From Laspinema olomoucense D3b (GTDB lineage: Bacteria; Cyanobacteriota; Cyanobacteriia; Cyanobacteriales; Laspinemataceae), in contig NZ_JAMXFA010000009.1 of the NCBI RefSeq assembly GCF_025370785.1, forward strand, positions 62,001-126,000: a stretch of DNA of 64,000 bases, written 5' to 3'. The first letter of the stretch is position 1. Each line of letters begins with the position of its first letter. Shown piece by piece: positions 1 through 9,577 of the stretch. Below the pieces are notes generated by a model. It made no database searches, had not been told where the DNA came from, and saw nothing but the letters and a program-made list of their open reading frames with translations. The position numbers and the translations under genes were made by a program.

Positions 1-2713
1 TCCCCCCATTGCCACTGACGGCATTAGCGCGAACTAAACTATTTTCCAGGGCTACAATCGTACTGGCCGCGATCGCCAAGTTCCCGCCATCGCCCCGATC
101 ACCCAGTGCTTCTACACTAATGCCACCGTTATTGCTTAAAATCAAACCATTCTGGACGTTCAACTCCACATTTCCCCCCCGTCCAGAGGCCGTAGTTGCC
201 GCAATCGAACCCTGGCGATCGACAGAGATGGATGAGGCATTAATTTGTAACGTTCCGGCATTTCCCGTACCTGCATGAGTTACGGTAATCGTGCCGCCAT
301 CGCTGAGTCTGATGCGATCGGCATTGATCGTCACTGCTCCCGTATTTCCCGTAGGAACCGGCGGGCTAAAAAATGCTTGCTGCAACTCTAGTGGTGCTTG
401 GAAAGCACTCGCCCCCATTTGAGATTCAAAAAACCCGCCACTGGAAACCCCAACGATTTCAATTTCCGAAGCACTCACCGTAATCCGACCAGCATTTCCC
501 GTCCCACTGGTAAATGCACCCATCGCCCCCCCATCTTTGAGGATAATCCTAGGGCTCGTCACCTGTAGTTCTCCCACATTTCCCGATCCAAAGGTTTGCA
601 ACCCCACCAAACTCGGCGATCCGATAAATGGATTTGCCCCCACCACCTTGATTTCTTCGCTCGCCTGAATCGTCAGATTGCCCCCATTCCCGGTTCCCGA
701 ACCGGGAATTGGTTCTCCCAATACCGACAGGGAAGGAAGCAGGGAGGAAAAGAGGGTCGCACCTGCTTCCACCTGTAATCTGCGCGTCGAAATTGACACA
801 TCCCCGGCATTTCCCGCTCCAAAGGTAATACTTCCCATCTGGGTGAGATTTTCTGGATTTAACGGCGTTACGCCACTCACGAGAATAGTATCGGCATTGA
901 CTCTGACATCTCCTCCATTTCCCTGTCCCGCATTGGGCAAAGGCTCTCCGAGAAGCTTGGTCAAGACCAGAGAACTCAAACCTGCTCCTTCTGTGAGGGT
1001 TAAACGCGGCGTGGAAACGCTCATGTTACCTCCTTCTCCTGTCTGGCTCGTCGAGACAAATAGTCCAGAGGCCAACACCGGGACGCGGGGATTCACTTTT
1101 TGCAGCAAAATCGACTCTGAGGCAGTAACGCTGAGATCTCCCCCACGTCCCGTTCCTTCATTCGAGCTTCCCATCTGTGCGCCATTGGTCATCGTGACTT
1201 CCACCGCAGAAATATTGACATTGCCGCCTTGGCCTGCACCCACTAAGTAACTAGAAATACCACTAAAGAGTAAGGGATTATAGGCAACGGCATTATCTCC
1301 CGTGATAGAATTTGCAGTCACGGTCATATTTGCACCCTTTCCTGTCGAGGTGGAACCGGCAAGGCTATTAATTTGTGCGCCATCGGTTAAGTTGATTTCT
1401 GTGGCATTGACGGTAATTTCTCCACCGGATCCGCTGGCAAAATTTTCACTGGTTACGCGACTGTTGAGATTGCGGTCTAATAGAGTGGGGCGGTCAATTT
1501 CGCTGATATCTGGAATGCCCGTAGGAGGAATGGCAAACCCCGCGATCGCCAGTTTTTCTGCATTGACGGTGACGTTTCCAGCGTTCCCCGCCCCTAAACT
1601 TACGGTTTGAATCCGAGAACCGTCGGTGAGGGTCGTTACTGGGGCATTCACAATTACTTCGCCACTATTTCCGGTAGCGGTTTGCAGCACTTGGTTGACA
1701 ATCCAGGAACTAAAAGGAAAAATTAAATCAACGCCGGATAAGCTGAGAGATTCGCTGGCATTTATGGCAATATTGCCGCTGTTAAAAGTTCCGGGAGTCA
1801 CTGCCACAATTTGCGATCGCTCTAAGCCAATATTTTTCCCGACCACTTGAATTCCGGCAATCGGATTGTCTACTACGGCTGGATTGAATAAGGAACTGCG
1901 ATCGCTCAATTGAATGTTGCCAAATTCCGCCACGCGATCGTATCCCAACACGATGCCTCCGGGAGTGGGTATCACATCCACTCCCCCATTCGTCACGCTA
2001 CCGATTTCAATCCGTCCCGACGGAACCGTTACCACTGCGCCATTGAGAGAAATATTTCCCCCTACCAAGGCAAATGTCTGTCCGGGGGCTACCCCCATTC
2101 CTTGAGGATTACTCGGAACAATATCGGGATTTCCAGTGCCTTGAACTTGGATATTACCGCCATTAGAATTAAATTGCAATCCCACTGGAACGCTCATGGT
2201 TAATAAAGGGGGTGCGTTGGGTTCACTGGCACTAAACGTGCTGCCATCGGGAAATTGCAAGCTGTTGGCGGTACTGCCAATAAATGAACCCCCAATATTG
2301 ATCCTCGCATTGGGACCGAAGGCAATGCCATTAGGATTGAGTACAAATAAATTTGCCAACCCATTGGCGCGAATTAATCCATCGATTTCGGAAAGATTGC
2401 TGCCGGTAATCCGAGTAAAAATATTTTGAATGGTGGGGGAATTGTTAAAAAAGGCTTCGGTGTTGGTGGGGACTGAAAATTCTGAAAAACTGTGAAATAA
2501 ATTGACGCCGCTTTCGGTCCCGCCTTCAATGGTGATGCTGTTGTCATTGGGAAGCAACACAGAATTGTTCGGTAAGGTGCTGTCGGGGAGAATTTGGGCA
2601 GTAGCAGGCGAAAGGCGGGCAAAACACCCCATTGACAGTGCTGTAAAACACCAAAGTGCGATCGCTTTAACAGAATGCTGCGATCGCGATCGGGATTGAA
2701 GTCGCCCCGGCAT
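1..2713 (-). CDS. Two-partner secretion exoprotein (TpsA), filamentous haemagglutinin-like, 3' end outside window
   Basis: This gene runs off the left edge; 904 codons are present with no stop in the parts I read. The ATG at 2713 is preceded by a good GGAGG ribosome site. A signal peptide covers about residues 1-40 (hydrophobic core, then SPATAQ). Residues about 45-150 carry the haemagglutinin activity (TPS) domain, with the cyanobacterial signature NPNGIAFGPNARINIGGSF at about 126-144. The rest is Gly/Asn/Ser/Val-rich, with repeated blocks such as GNAG and RIILKDGG, as expected of a right-handed beta-helix rod. Family knowledge: TpsA proteins are moved across the outer membrane by the partner TpsB, encoded just upstream on the same strand, and act in adhesion or contact. 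The ligand here is unknown. The many plus-strand open frames over this gene are antisense shadows. Confidence 0.9.
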   Translation of the reverse strand, partial: MPGRLQSRSRSQHSVKAIALWCFTALSMGCFARLSPATAQILPDSTLPNNSVLLPNDNSITIEGGTESGVNLFHSFSEFSVPTNTEAFFNNSPTIQNIFTRITGSNLSEIDGLIRANGLANLFVLNPNGIAFGPNARINIGGSFIGSTANSLQFPDGSTFSASEPNAPPLLTMSVPVGLQFNSNGGNIQVQGTGNPDIVPSNPQGMGVAPGQTFALVGGNISLNGAVVTVPSGRIEIGSVTNGGVDVIPTPGGIVLGYDRVAEFGNIQLSDRSSLFNPAVVDNPIAGIQVVGKNIGLERSQIVAVTPGTFNSGNIAINASESLSLSGVDLIFPFSSWIVNQVLQTATGNSGEVIVNAPVTTLTDGSRIQTVSLGAGNAGNVTVNAEKLAIAGFAIPPTGIPDISEIDRPTLLDRNLNSRVTSENFASGSGGEITVNATEINLTDGAQINSLAGSTSTGKGANMTVTANSITGDNAVAYNPLLFSGISSYLVGAGQGGNVNISAVEVTMTNGAQMGSSNEGTGRGGDLSVTASESILLQKVNPRVPVLASGLFVSTSQTGEGGNMSVSTPRLTLTEGAGLSSLVLTKLLGEPLPNAGQGNGGDVRVNADTILVSGVTPLNPENLTQMGSITFGAGNAGDVSISTRRLQVEAGATLFSSLLPSLSVLGEPIPGSGTGNGGNLTIQASEEIKVVGANPFIGSPSLVGLQTFGSGNVGELQVTSPRIILKDGGAMGAFTSGTGNAGRITVSASEIEIVGVSSGGFFESQMGASAFQAPLELQQAFFSPPVPTGNTGAVTINADRIRLSDGGTITVTHAGTGNAGTLQINASSISVDRQGSIAATTASGRGGNVELNVQNGLILSNNGGISVEALGDRGDGGNLAIAASTIVALENSLVRANAVSGNGG

Positions 2714-2981
2714 AGTTTTTTCCTCCAACGCAAGATAAATTAATCGGCTTATAACCTTGTCCCTGGTTCTTCACTGAGTCTGACGGCATTCAAATAACGG
2801 GTGATGGCGGGGGCCCGGTTGCATAACAGGATGCCCTAGACCTTTTTTTGAGGCCCCCATGAGTGACACAGGAGGGGTTATACAGAACTTTTCACTGTCC
2901 CGTTTGGAGAAGTAAAACAAGGGAAATCCCTTCATCCTGTTTCCAGCCAGCCACACCCTCCTCGGCTGTGAGTTTTTCTGA

Positions 2982-4850
2982 TTAAAACGGGGTCGAGACA
3001 ATGGAAAAATAAAAGCCATTTTCTTGCCAGGTGCGATCGCCAGACGGGCTATCTATCAAAGGATACCCCCAATCTAAGCGGGCTCGTAGGCGATCGCCGA
3101 AATCTAGCTGTAAACCCAGTCCTGCCGAAGCTAGGGTATTAGGGTCTGGATTGTCTCCATCTCCACTATTCCAAGCGGTTCCCACATCCACAAAGGGGAT
3201 GACTTGTACCCCAAACCAATTTTGGCGATACACTGGGATGCGAAGTTCGGCAGATGCGATCGCCCCATTATCCGTCAAAAGCGCATCTTGGCGATAGCCC
3301 CGCACACTTTCTAAACCCCCTAACCCAAACTGTTCCAGAGGTAGCAACGAACCCGATGACAATTGGATATCCCCCCGGACTAACAGCGTCGGGGACCGTT
3401 GGGGGTCGCTGGTTTCCGAACCCAGAACCCGCAACCACTGTCCCTGTCCCCGCCAACTCAAAAAGCGACTATCCGGGGCGGAAGAATTTACTGTAGCATC
3501 AAACCAACCCACCCCGACATTAAACTGCGATCGCGCCGCTAAGACTTCCCGAGAACTGCGCGCCGTCCATTCTTGAAAGAACCGGAAAGCAGAAATCCGC
3601 GTTTCCCCATCGTCATTCGCCCCCGGAGAAAGGGGAAAATTTACCCCTAAAATGGAGGTTTCGCTAGAACGACGGGCGAAAGTCAATCCCATCGCGAATT
3701 CTCGGGTGGGACTTTGGATTAAGGGTTGCCGTAAGGTGAATTCAGTATTGCGCGATTTCGCTTCAATATCTACCCGATCGAAGGGCGGTTCGATAATTTC
3801 GCTTTCAGTGCGACCGTGAGACACACTAAAGGTACCATTGCGGGCATTAATCGGGAGGGTGTAACCCACATCCCACTGATTACTCCCTTCGGTGTTGGTG
3901 TAAGAGAGATTCAGGGTATCCCCAAACCCGAATAAGTTGCGATGGTAAACACTTGCTTTCTGGCGGAAGCTGCCAACACTGGGCGATCGCCCATTATCTA
4001 AGACGAACTCGCTGCCAAATGCCGATGCTTCCGTAATCCGCACATCTAGGACATTTTGGCCGGGACGAGACCCTGCCGCGAGTTCTGCGGAGATATTTTC
4101 AATTCGGGGGTCCAGTTGTAACAGGCGCAAGGCATCGAGGAGTTTATCAATATTGACGGGTTTTTCCGTGGCGATCGCCAATCGAGAACTAACATAATCG
4201 GGACTCAAGCGCTCATTCCCCGTCACATTAATTTCTTCTAATCCCCCTTCCACCACCTGAATCCTCACCACCCCATCTTCTAGGGTTTGGGGGGGAATTA
4301 ACGCCCCAGAGGTAATATATCCCGCCTCGGTGTACCATTGAGTCACCGCCGTTCGCGCTTGCAACAGTTCCGCAAAGGACAGGGGGCGGTCCGTAAATGG
4401 GGCTAAAATCTCCGCCCAGATTTCGTTACTGAAAACGGTACTATCGAACACCTCAAACCGTTGTACCTCAATAGCCCCAGGAATTTCTCCCGTGGGGTCT
4501 ACTTGCAATGGAGGGGCAGCCGGATCCGTAGTCGGGGGTTGCAGGAGTTCTTCCGGTGGGGGTAGCAAGGGAGGGCGTTCCGGTAGCTGGGGGCTACTCG
4601 GTGGCAGAGGATTGGGAATGCGCGAGGGATCCGTGAGCGTTCCCGGATTGGTTGTCTGTGCCAAAACTGCGCCCCCATTCCCCCCGAGGAGTAATAACCA
4701 GGTTAGGGTTAACTGAATTAAGGGGGTAGTTTTGCGGGACTCATAAGTCCTTTCCCCGGGTTCCCGGGCAAACCCAGATCCGGTGAAAGACGAGGGAGTG
4801 TTCTGACTTTGGTCGGATCGCGGATGTTGAGGCAGGTTAATGGTTGGCAT
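2982..4850 (-). CDS. ShlB/FhaC/HecB-type outer-membrane transporter (TpsB)
   Basis: This is the Omp85-superfamily pore that exports the TpsA partner. From the chosen ATG the protein has 622 residues. It has a hydrophobic signal at about 47-65 ending in VLAQ, a Pro-rich linker (66-125), POTRA-type domains (about 126-285, starting GAIEVQRFEVF), and a beta-barrel to the C-terminal Phe. The barrel holds the conserved VRGY motif (in LESVRGYRQD, about 515) that marks loop L6 of TpsB proteins. The frame is open 101 codons further upstream to a TTG, but that extension has no signal-like features, so the ATG at 4850 is preferred; no strong ribosome site precedes it. The tpsA gene starts 268 bp downstream on the same strand, the usual TpsB-TpsA order, so co-transcription is likely. 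Confidence 0.93.
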   Translation of the reverse strand: MPTINLPQHPRSDQSQNTPSSFTGSGFAREPGERTYESRKTTPLIQLTLTWLLLLGGNGGAVLAQTTNPGTLTDPSRIPNPLPPSSPQLPERPPLLPPPEELLQPPTTDPAAPPLQVDPTGEIPGAIEVQRFEVFDSTVFSNEIWAEILAPFTDRPLSFAELLQARTAVTQWYTEAGYITSGALIPPQTLEDGVVRIQVVEGGLEEINVTGNERLSPDYVSSRLAIATEKPVNIDKLLDALRLLQLDPRIENISAELAAGSRPGQNVLDVRITEASAFGSEFVLDNGRSPSVGSFRQKASVYHRNLFGFGDTLNLSYTNTEGSNQWDVGYTLPINARNGTFSVSHGRTESEIIEPPFDRVDIEAKSRNTEFTLRQPLIQSPTREFAMGLTFARRSSETSILGVNFPLSPGANDDGETRISAFRFFQEWTARSSREVLAARSQFNVGVGWFDATVNSSAPDSRFLSWRGQGQWLRVLGSETSDPQRSPTLLVRGDIQLSSGSLLPLEQFGLGGLESVRGYRQDALLTDNGAIASAELRIPVYRQNWFGVQVIPFVDVGTAWNSGDGDNPDPNTLASAGLGLQLDFGDRLRARLDWGYPLIDSPSGDRTWQENGFYFSIVSTPF

Positions 4851-5325
4851 CGCTAATGAGCTGATGAAATCCAGGTGGATCGAGTTGAGCTTAATGTATC
4901 GCAAGATCCGCGTTTGTACTTGATGACATAAGCAGGCGGATCGAAAAGAGGGGTTTTCAGTGATGACAACTCGGACAAATACCCTATCAGTTTCGAGAAA
5001 AGGCTGACCGGATGAGTCATGGCGAATCAGGAGAATCGTCAAAGCTAGGATGGAAATTGTTCCAGTTTTAGCATGGCGTTTGTGCTTATGAGATTCTCCC
5101 CGCTTTCCGATGCACCCGCCTTTTACTCTAACTGCTCTGAGGTCTTCTGCCAAGGGATTGGCTCTTCGATCCAGACTAATTATTGTGTTTTCTGATCTGA
5201 TTACTGCTATTTCTATTCCATTTAAGCAAATCTGCTATCTGCTACCCGAGCGATCGCCGAGACAGGGATAACTTTCTCAATACCCCTTATTCTCAATTTC
5301 CCCTAAAAATTTATCCCTAAAAACA

Positions 5326-5354
5326 GTAAGGGCCTAGTCACAAGACTAGACCCT
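5326..5354 (-). terminator. Hairpin terminator downstream of cobB / candidate RNA
   Basis: A 10-bp stem with one G-U pair and a 4-nt loop is followed on the minus strand by TTACTGTTTTT. It would end transcripts leaving cobB and the candidate RNA before tpsB. Confidence 0.55.
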
Positions 5355-5414
5355 ATTTACGGAATGACTGATTCTTCAAAATATATAGCAAAAAAGACGA
5401 AAGGTTTTAGACGA

Positions 5415-5442
5415 TTGACAATTGCTTACTAGGGTTTACAAT
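5415..5442 (+). promoter_or_regulatory. Sigma70-like promoter motif TTGACA-N16-TACAAT
   Basis: A perfect -35 hexamer (5415-5420) and a five-of-six -10 hexamer (5437-5442) are separated by 16 bp. Transcription would start near 5449 and run rightwards, antisense to the 3' end of cobB, through a region with no open frame but with strong secondary structure. It could drive a small RNA. It could also be chance if the structured RNA is made from the other strand. Confidence 0.4.
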
Positions 5443-5617
5443 TTCCGCAGCTTCACCCTTGTGGGCCTCGCCGCACATCGGTTCTCAAGACAGGAGACAC
5501 GCGGTCAGGTGAACCAAGGAATCTTTAAATCTTTCTTCTCCTTAACTTCTTTCTTTTCCGTGTCTAGTATTAAAGTAACATAGCCTTTTAAAATTTCCAA
5601 GTAGATTTTACAAAAGT

Positions 5618-7054
5618 TTACAAAAAAGGACTTGATCGCGGATCAAAGCTTTGACAACTGTGTAAAAATCTCTGGGGAATCTGCCACTGTCCCCCCCAAT
5701 GAAGATGAATGTAAGAGGCATGAACAGTAGGAGTGGTAGACAAAGGAGAAGATCCCCATCCTTCCGGGGTGATTCCCGAGTGGCGATGGAATGCCTGGAG
5801 TTGGTAGAGGGGGGAAGAGGGTTCAGCAGTCAAATGCGATCGGTGGAACTCATGACCCCATACCCGGTCCCCAGTTTGGAATAAGGGGGTATCTTGCACA
5901 GTGGTGGCAAGGCGATATCCCAAACTGAGGCGGGAACCCATAACTGCATTCGCGGGTAAAATTCCCACCATTGCCCAAGATTTGCTGTCAAAATCAACTA
6001 AGTGCTGACATAAATACATCAAACCGCCACATTCGGCATAGGTTGGCATCCCCGAGGTGACTGCCTGATAAACCGATCGCAATGCAGGGGTGTTTGCCCC
6101 TAGGGTTTCAGCAAAGATTTCTGGGAAACCTCCGCCTAAATATAATCCTTGCACTCCCTCGGGTAAAACTGCATCCTTGAGAGGACTCCAGGGGACCAAT
6201 TCTGCACCAAGGGATTCGAGACTGTCGAGATTATCTGGATAATAGAAATTAAAGGCAGCATCTTGGGCGATCGCCACTGGAATTTTTGATTTAACTCCTT
6301 GGCAATTGGGGATGTCTAGGGATTTGACAGCAGTTGCCGGAGTGGATTTCAGCAGGGGGAATAGCTGTTCCCAATCAAAGCAAGTTTCAGCCAAATGTGC
6401 AAGGCGATCGATTAAGGCATCCAGTTGGGGGAGTTCCGCCGTGGGAATTAAGCCCAGATGGCGATCGGGAATGGTAATGTTATCCTGTCGCCGCCAAACG
6501 CCTAAAATTGGAAATTGAATGGTTTCTAAGGCATCTTGTAGCAGTTCTAAATGGCGATCGCTGCCCACTCGGTTGAGAATAGCCCCAGCAATGTTTACCC
6601 TCGGATCCAGTGTTCGATATCCTTGGGCGATCGCAGCGATCGAACTCGATAACCGACTGCAATCCAAAACTAATATCACCGGCAATTGTAACAATCGGGC
6701 AATATGAGCGCTACTGGCAAAATCCCCCAGAGAAAATCCCGGAGATTCCTCCATCAGCAAAGGGGCTGGTTGCACCCCATCAAACAATCCCATCACCCCT
6801 TCAATTAGAGCAAATTCCACCGATTGCCAGTGGCGATTAAAACAATCTTGAACATAGTCCGGGGAAGTTAGAACCGGATCTAAATTGCGACAAGGGCGAC
6901 CCGTGACATAGTGATGAAACATGGGGTCAATATAATCGGGTCCAACCTTAAAAGATTGAACTTTCAGACCTTGGCGTTGTAGATAGGCTAAAATTGCTAA
7001 AGTTATCGTTGTTTTGCCAACGCCGCTTCTTTCTCCGGCAATTATTGGGGTCAT
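5618..7054 (-). CDS. cobB: Cobyrinate a,c-diamide synthase (CobB/CbiA)
   Basis: This enzyme amidates the a and c carboxylates of cobyrinate, using ATP and glutamine, in adenosylcobalamin synthesis (cytoplasm). The 478-residue length fits the family. The N-terminal dethiobiotin-synthetase-like ATPase domain has the P-loop GERSGVGKTT (7-16) and KVGPDYIDPMFHH (36-48). The C-terminal class I glutamine amidotransferase domain has its nucleophile in YAECGGLMYL (Cys342) and the late GHEFHRS motif. Cyanobacteria use the form acting on cobyrinate or its cobalt-free equivalent; the sequence alone does not settle the corrin state. The gene stands alone on the minus strand. The window also holds a B12-dependent ribonucleotide reductase (nrdJ), one likely consumer of the product. 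Confidence 0.95.
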   Translation of the reverse strand: MTPIIAGERSGVGKTTITLAILAYLQRQGLKVQSFKVGPDYIDPMFHHYVTGRPCRNLDPVLTSPDYVQDCFNRHWQSVEFALIEGVMGLFDGVQPAPLLMEESPGFSLGDFASSAHIARLLQLPVILVLDCSRLSSSIAAIAQGYRTLDPRVNIAGAILNRVGSDRHLELLQDALETIQFPILGVWRRQDNITIPDRHLGLIPTAELPQLDALIDRLAHLAETCFDWEQLFPLLKSTPATAVKSLDIPNCQGVKSKIPVAIAQDAAFNFYYPDNLDSLESLGAELVPWSPLKDAVLPEGVQGLYLGGGFPEIFAETLGANTPALRSVYQAVTSGMPTYAECGGLMYLCQHLVDFDSKSWAMVGILPANAVMGSRLSLGYRLATTVQDTPLFQTGDRVWGHEFHRSHLTAEPSSPLYQLQAFHRHSGITPEGWGSSPLSTTPTVHASYIHLHWGGQWQIPQRFLHSCQSFDPRSSPFL

Positions 7055-7059
7055 TTGTC

Positions 7060-7195
7060 ATTGGTCGTTTGTCATTGGTCATTTGTCATTGGTCATTGGA
7101 TAAAATTTACTTTAGGCTCCTTTGCGCTTAATGCTGAGGCGATTTGTCCTTGGTCATTTGTCCTTAGTCATTGGTCCTTGGATAAAATTTACTAT
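7060..7195. repeat. Tandem-like TTGTCATTGGTC / TTGTCCTTGGTC repeats
   Basis: Degenerate copies of a unit like ATTTGTCATTGGTC fill the space upstream of cobB. A second, imperfect direct repeat (GGATAAAATTTACT..AGCCTACTTTGCGCTTAA) covers 7098-7215. The same heptamer-type repeat recurs at 18496-18668 in both orientations. These resemble the short tandemly repeated sequences common in filamentous cyanobacteria. Confidence 0.75.
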
Positions 7196-7252
7196 AGCCT
7201 ACTTTGCGCTTAACGCTACAATAAATTTAGCAATTCAGTGGAGTAGAGTGCC

Positions 7253-8053
7253 ATGTCTGCCGAGGCGATCGCAGAAACCATAAACCCCGTCCCAGAGGCA
7301 GTTGAGTGGGAACCCCCCATGCCTCCTACGGACCTAATTTTTGATGACGGAGAACCCTTGGAAAGTAATCGACACCGCATAGCAATGAATGCCCTGATTG
7401 ACTCAGTGCCTGCCCTATTCCCGGACCGCCATGATTATTTTATGGGCGGGAATATGTTTATTTATTACAGCAGTAAACAAGCGAAAAATCGAGATTTCAG
7501 AGGACCGGATTTCTTTGCGGTTTTGGATGTAGAACCGGGCGATCGCCTCGGATGGGTCGTTTGGGAGGAAGAGGGGCGTTACCCCGATGTGATTGTAGAA
7601 TTGACCTCCCCCAGTACCCGAAAAATTGACCTGGGACCGAAAAAAGACCTCTATGAACGGGTATTCCGAACTCGGGATTATTTCGTTTATGACCCCTATA
7701 ATCCCAATTCTTTGCAAGGTTGGCACTTGGACGCCAATCACAAGTATCAACCCCTTGAACCCGATGAACGGGGATGGTTGTGGTGCGAAACTCTCGGGGC
7801 ATGGCTGGGAAATTGGGAGGGAACTCTAACGCAAGTTTCTATCACTTGGTTACGCTTTTATCATCCCGATGGAACTCTAGCTTTGTTACCCCACGAAGCA
7901 GCACAACAGCAAGCTGAATTGGCAAAACAAGAAGCTGAATCGGCTCAACAGCAAGCTGAATTGGCTCAACAGCAAGCTGAATTGGCTCAATCTAAGGCCG
8001 ATCGCCTTGCTGCAAAATTACGAGAAATGGGAGTTGATCCCGATCAGTTGTAG
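7253..8053 (+). CDS. Uma2 family (DUF820) PD-(D/E)XK endonuclease-like protein
   Basis: A 266-residue protein of the Uma2/DUF820 family, greatly expanded in cyanobacteria and thought to hold a restriction-endonuclease-like fold. The core spans about 35-190, with RGPDFFAVLDV, then YPDVIVELTSPST giving the acidic D...E.T nuclease-type pattern, and the family-typical LYERVFRTRDYFVYDP. The C-terminus (about 217-250) is a coiled coil of repeated AQQQAEL units encoded by near-perfect DNA repeats (7900-7990). The family's cell role is unproven; many copies may be selfish or regulatory. The gene is alone on the plus strand between cobB and opcA, with a weak GGAG upstream of the ATG. Confidence 0.85.
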   Translation: MSAEAIAETINPVPEAVEWEPPMPPTDLIFDDGEPLESNRHRIAMNALIDSVPALFPDRHDYFMGGNMFIYYSSKQAKNRDFRGPDFFAVLDVEPGDRLGWVVWEEEGRYPDVIVELTSPSTRKIDLGPKKDLYERVFRTRDYFVYDPYNPNSLQGWHLDANHKYQPLEPDERGWLWCETLGAWLGNWEGTLTQVSITWLRFYHPDGTLALLPHEAAQQQAELAKQEAESAQQQAELAQQQAELAQSKADRLAAKLREMGVDPDQL

Positions 8054-8112
8054 GGGAAAAATAGAGGGGCGATCGCCTTCTTACAAACTGGCGATCGCCC
8101 CACAACATCCGA

Positions 8113-9441
8113 TTACTGGCGTAACTTGAGAATCTCGGTCGTCACCGCCAGACTTTCTTCATAAAGCATATCGCGACCCCAGCGCTGAAGTTGTTGCCCC
8201 AGGAGGTATTCAGCCTTTTGGTCTGTTAACGGGGTCACCTGTTCGGTGCGGCAGTTTTGAGCGCTACCGCCGGACTCCATCCGCATACAGCCGGTGGTTT
8301 CCGAACAGAGAATCGTGCAGCAATTGGCCTCACTATTGGTAGAAGTGAGACGCAAGCCCACCATATCCCCCGTAATCTCACCCCAATCTGCTGTAGGAAT
8401 GGCGGCTAACTCCGCTTCTACGGTGCGATCGCCTGGACCTTTGAAGGAGACCCGGCGAATATCATAATCGCCGCCCTCGTCCTCGTAAGACAACGGTTGC
8501 CAATTGAGGCGAGAAGCGAGCCAACCCAGGAACATCAGCGCTTGAGAGGCATTTCCCTTTTCATAGTCAATCGTCACGCGATCAAGTTCCACCAAGGAAG
8601 CGCGACGTTCCGGGGGGTCAAAAGCCGCAGCAGCCAACTCTTGCCAGGAGGTGAGGCGATGCCAATTCAAGTCCGCCATATAGGTTTCGGCATCGATGAG
8701 CTTTTGCATCTTCAGAAACTCGGACTCGGGGTCACTAAAGTAAGACGAGTCCATAATCATGCAATTGCAGGATTCCGAGAGCTTTTGGAACAACTCCTGT
8801 TCGGGATTAGGGGTTGCCTTCCACCAGACAAATTTCGGCAAGGACGGAATCATCAGAGACACCACCAAGTCCCCGACTCGTTGCAGTGCTTGCTTCGTAC
8901 CGCGTAAGGTGATGTACTCACAGCAAATTAACCGGCTGGAGTTGCTTTTTTGCAGGGGACAATAGGCGGAAACCTGAGCGGTGACCCCTTCATCTTCACC
9001 GAGGACGGGACAGAGGGTGATAATGCGGCAGGGATTTTGAGCGGCGATCGCCTCGCTGATGCTGAACCCTCGGGCATTGGGATTGGTGACTTTCTGGAGC
9101 TCGGGCGGCATCTTATCATACTCTTCCCGCAGCCTGATCAAGGTTTCTGGGTCAATGCGCCCTGTAACTCTGATTCCGTAAGCGATTTGAGCTTCCTGAA
9201 CCGCTTCCTTGGTCAGTGCTCCGTAAATGCCATCAATTGGCCCTTCGTAAAAGCCTAAAGCCCCCAGCAATTGCTGGAATTCTTCGGGCTCATACACCAC
9301 CATACTAAAGGTTGCGGCGCGGGTGGCAATACTAGCAGCCCTGCCGCCATTTTCCGAGAGCCAGATTCGACCCAGTTCTGACTCAATCTCATCGAGGGAA
9401 ATATCTTTCGGTTGTTGGAGCGCAACAATTGGAGTAGCCAT
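8113..9441 (-). CDS. opcA: Glucose-6-phosphate dehydrogenase assembly protein OpcA
   Basis: OpcA is the allosteric activator of cyanobacterial glucose-6-phosphate dehydrogenase and links its activity to thioredoxin redox state. The 442 residues start with a cyanobacterial extension that includes a peptidoglycan-binding-like segment (about 50-110, LLGALGFYEGPIDGIYGALT). The OpcA/DevB-like core follows, with several Cys residues (CRIITLCPVL, RLICCEYI, CNCMIMDSS, ANCCTILCSET) that fit redox control. It is the last gene of fbp-tal-zwf-opcA on the minus strand, 136 bp after zwf, the order known from Nostoc and relatives. Start is the ATG giving MATPIVALQQP. Confidence 0.95.
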   Translation of the reverse strand: MATPIVALQQPKDISLDEIESELGRIWLSENGGRAASIATRAATFSMVVYEPEEFQQLLGALGFYEGPIDGIYGALTKEAVQEAQIAYGIRVTGRIDPETLIRLREEYDKMPPELQKVTNPNARGFSISEAIAAQNPCRIITLCPVLGEDEGVTAQVSAYCPLQKSNSSRLICCEYITLRGTKQALQRVGDLVVSLMIPSLPKFVWWKATPNPEQELFQKLSESCNCMIMDSSYFSDPESEFLKMQKLIDAETYMADLNWHRLTSWQELAAAAFDPPERRASLVELDRVTIDYEKGNASQALMFLGWLASRLNWQPLSYEDEGGDYDIRRVSFKGPGDRTVEAELAAIPTADWGEITGDMVGLRLTSTNSEANCCTILCSETTGCMRMESGGSAQNCRTEQVTPLTDQKAEYLLGQQLQRWGRDMLYEESLAVTTEILKLRQ

Positions 9442-9577
9442 ATTAATTTAATTGTTGAGTGTTGAGTAGTGATTGTGGATGAGAAGGATGAAGGATGAGG
9501 GTTTTGAGTCCTGTGTTTTCTGATCTGTTCCGGGCTCCCTCTTGCTGATTCGCCCTCATCCTTGCATCCTTCAAACG

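Larger units (their letters stand above)
5326..5560 (-). ncRNA. Candidate structured RNA of unknown family between cobB and tpsB
   Basis: No protein is encoded between 4851 and 5617. Read on the minus strand, 5560-5440 can form nested stems: UUCC/GGAA, UUCACC/GGUGAA, and a 9-bp helix of CCGCGUGUC with GAUGUGCGG. It is followed by a hairpin at 5330-5353 (GGGUCUAGUC, loop UUGU, GACUAGGCCC) and a T-rich run, as in an intrinsic terminator. The 9-bp helix and the terminator close with G-U pairs on this strand, which would be A-C mismatches on the plus strand, so the minus strand is favoured. Against that, a near-consensus promoter at 5415-5442 points the other way. It may be a 6S-like or other small RNA, or a structured 3' UTR of cobB. 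I cannot assign a family. Confidence 0.35.

Noticed and set aside
9-2429. Series of plus-strand open frames over the left 2.4 kb
   Set aside because: They are antisense to the TpsA gene, whose frame shows the full haemagglutinin signature; their Pro/Ser/Thr-rich sequences come from its repeated codons.
4851-5153. N-terminal extension of TpsB to TTG 5153
   Set aside because: The extra 101 residues are Lys/Arg/His-rich with no domain, and the signal peptide would lie too far from the N-terminus.
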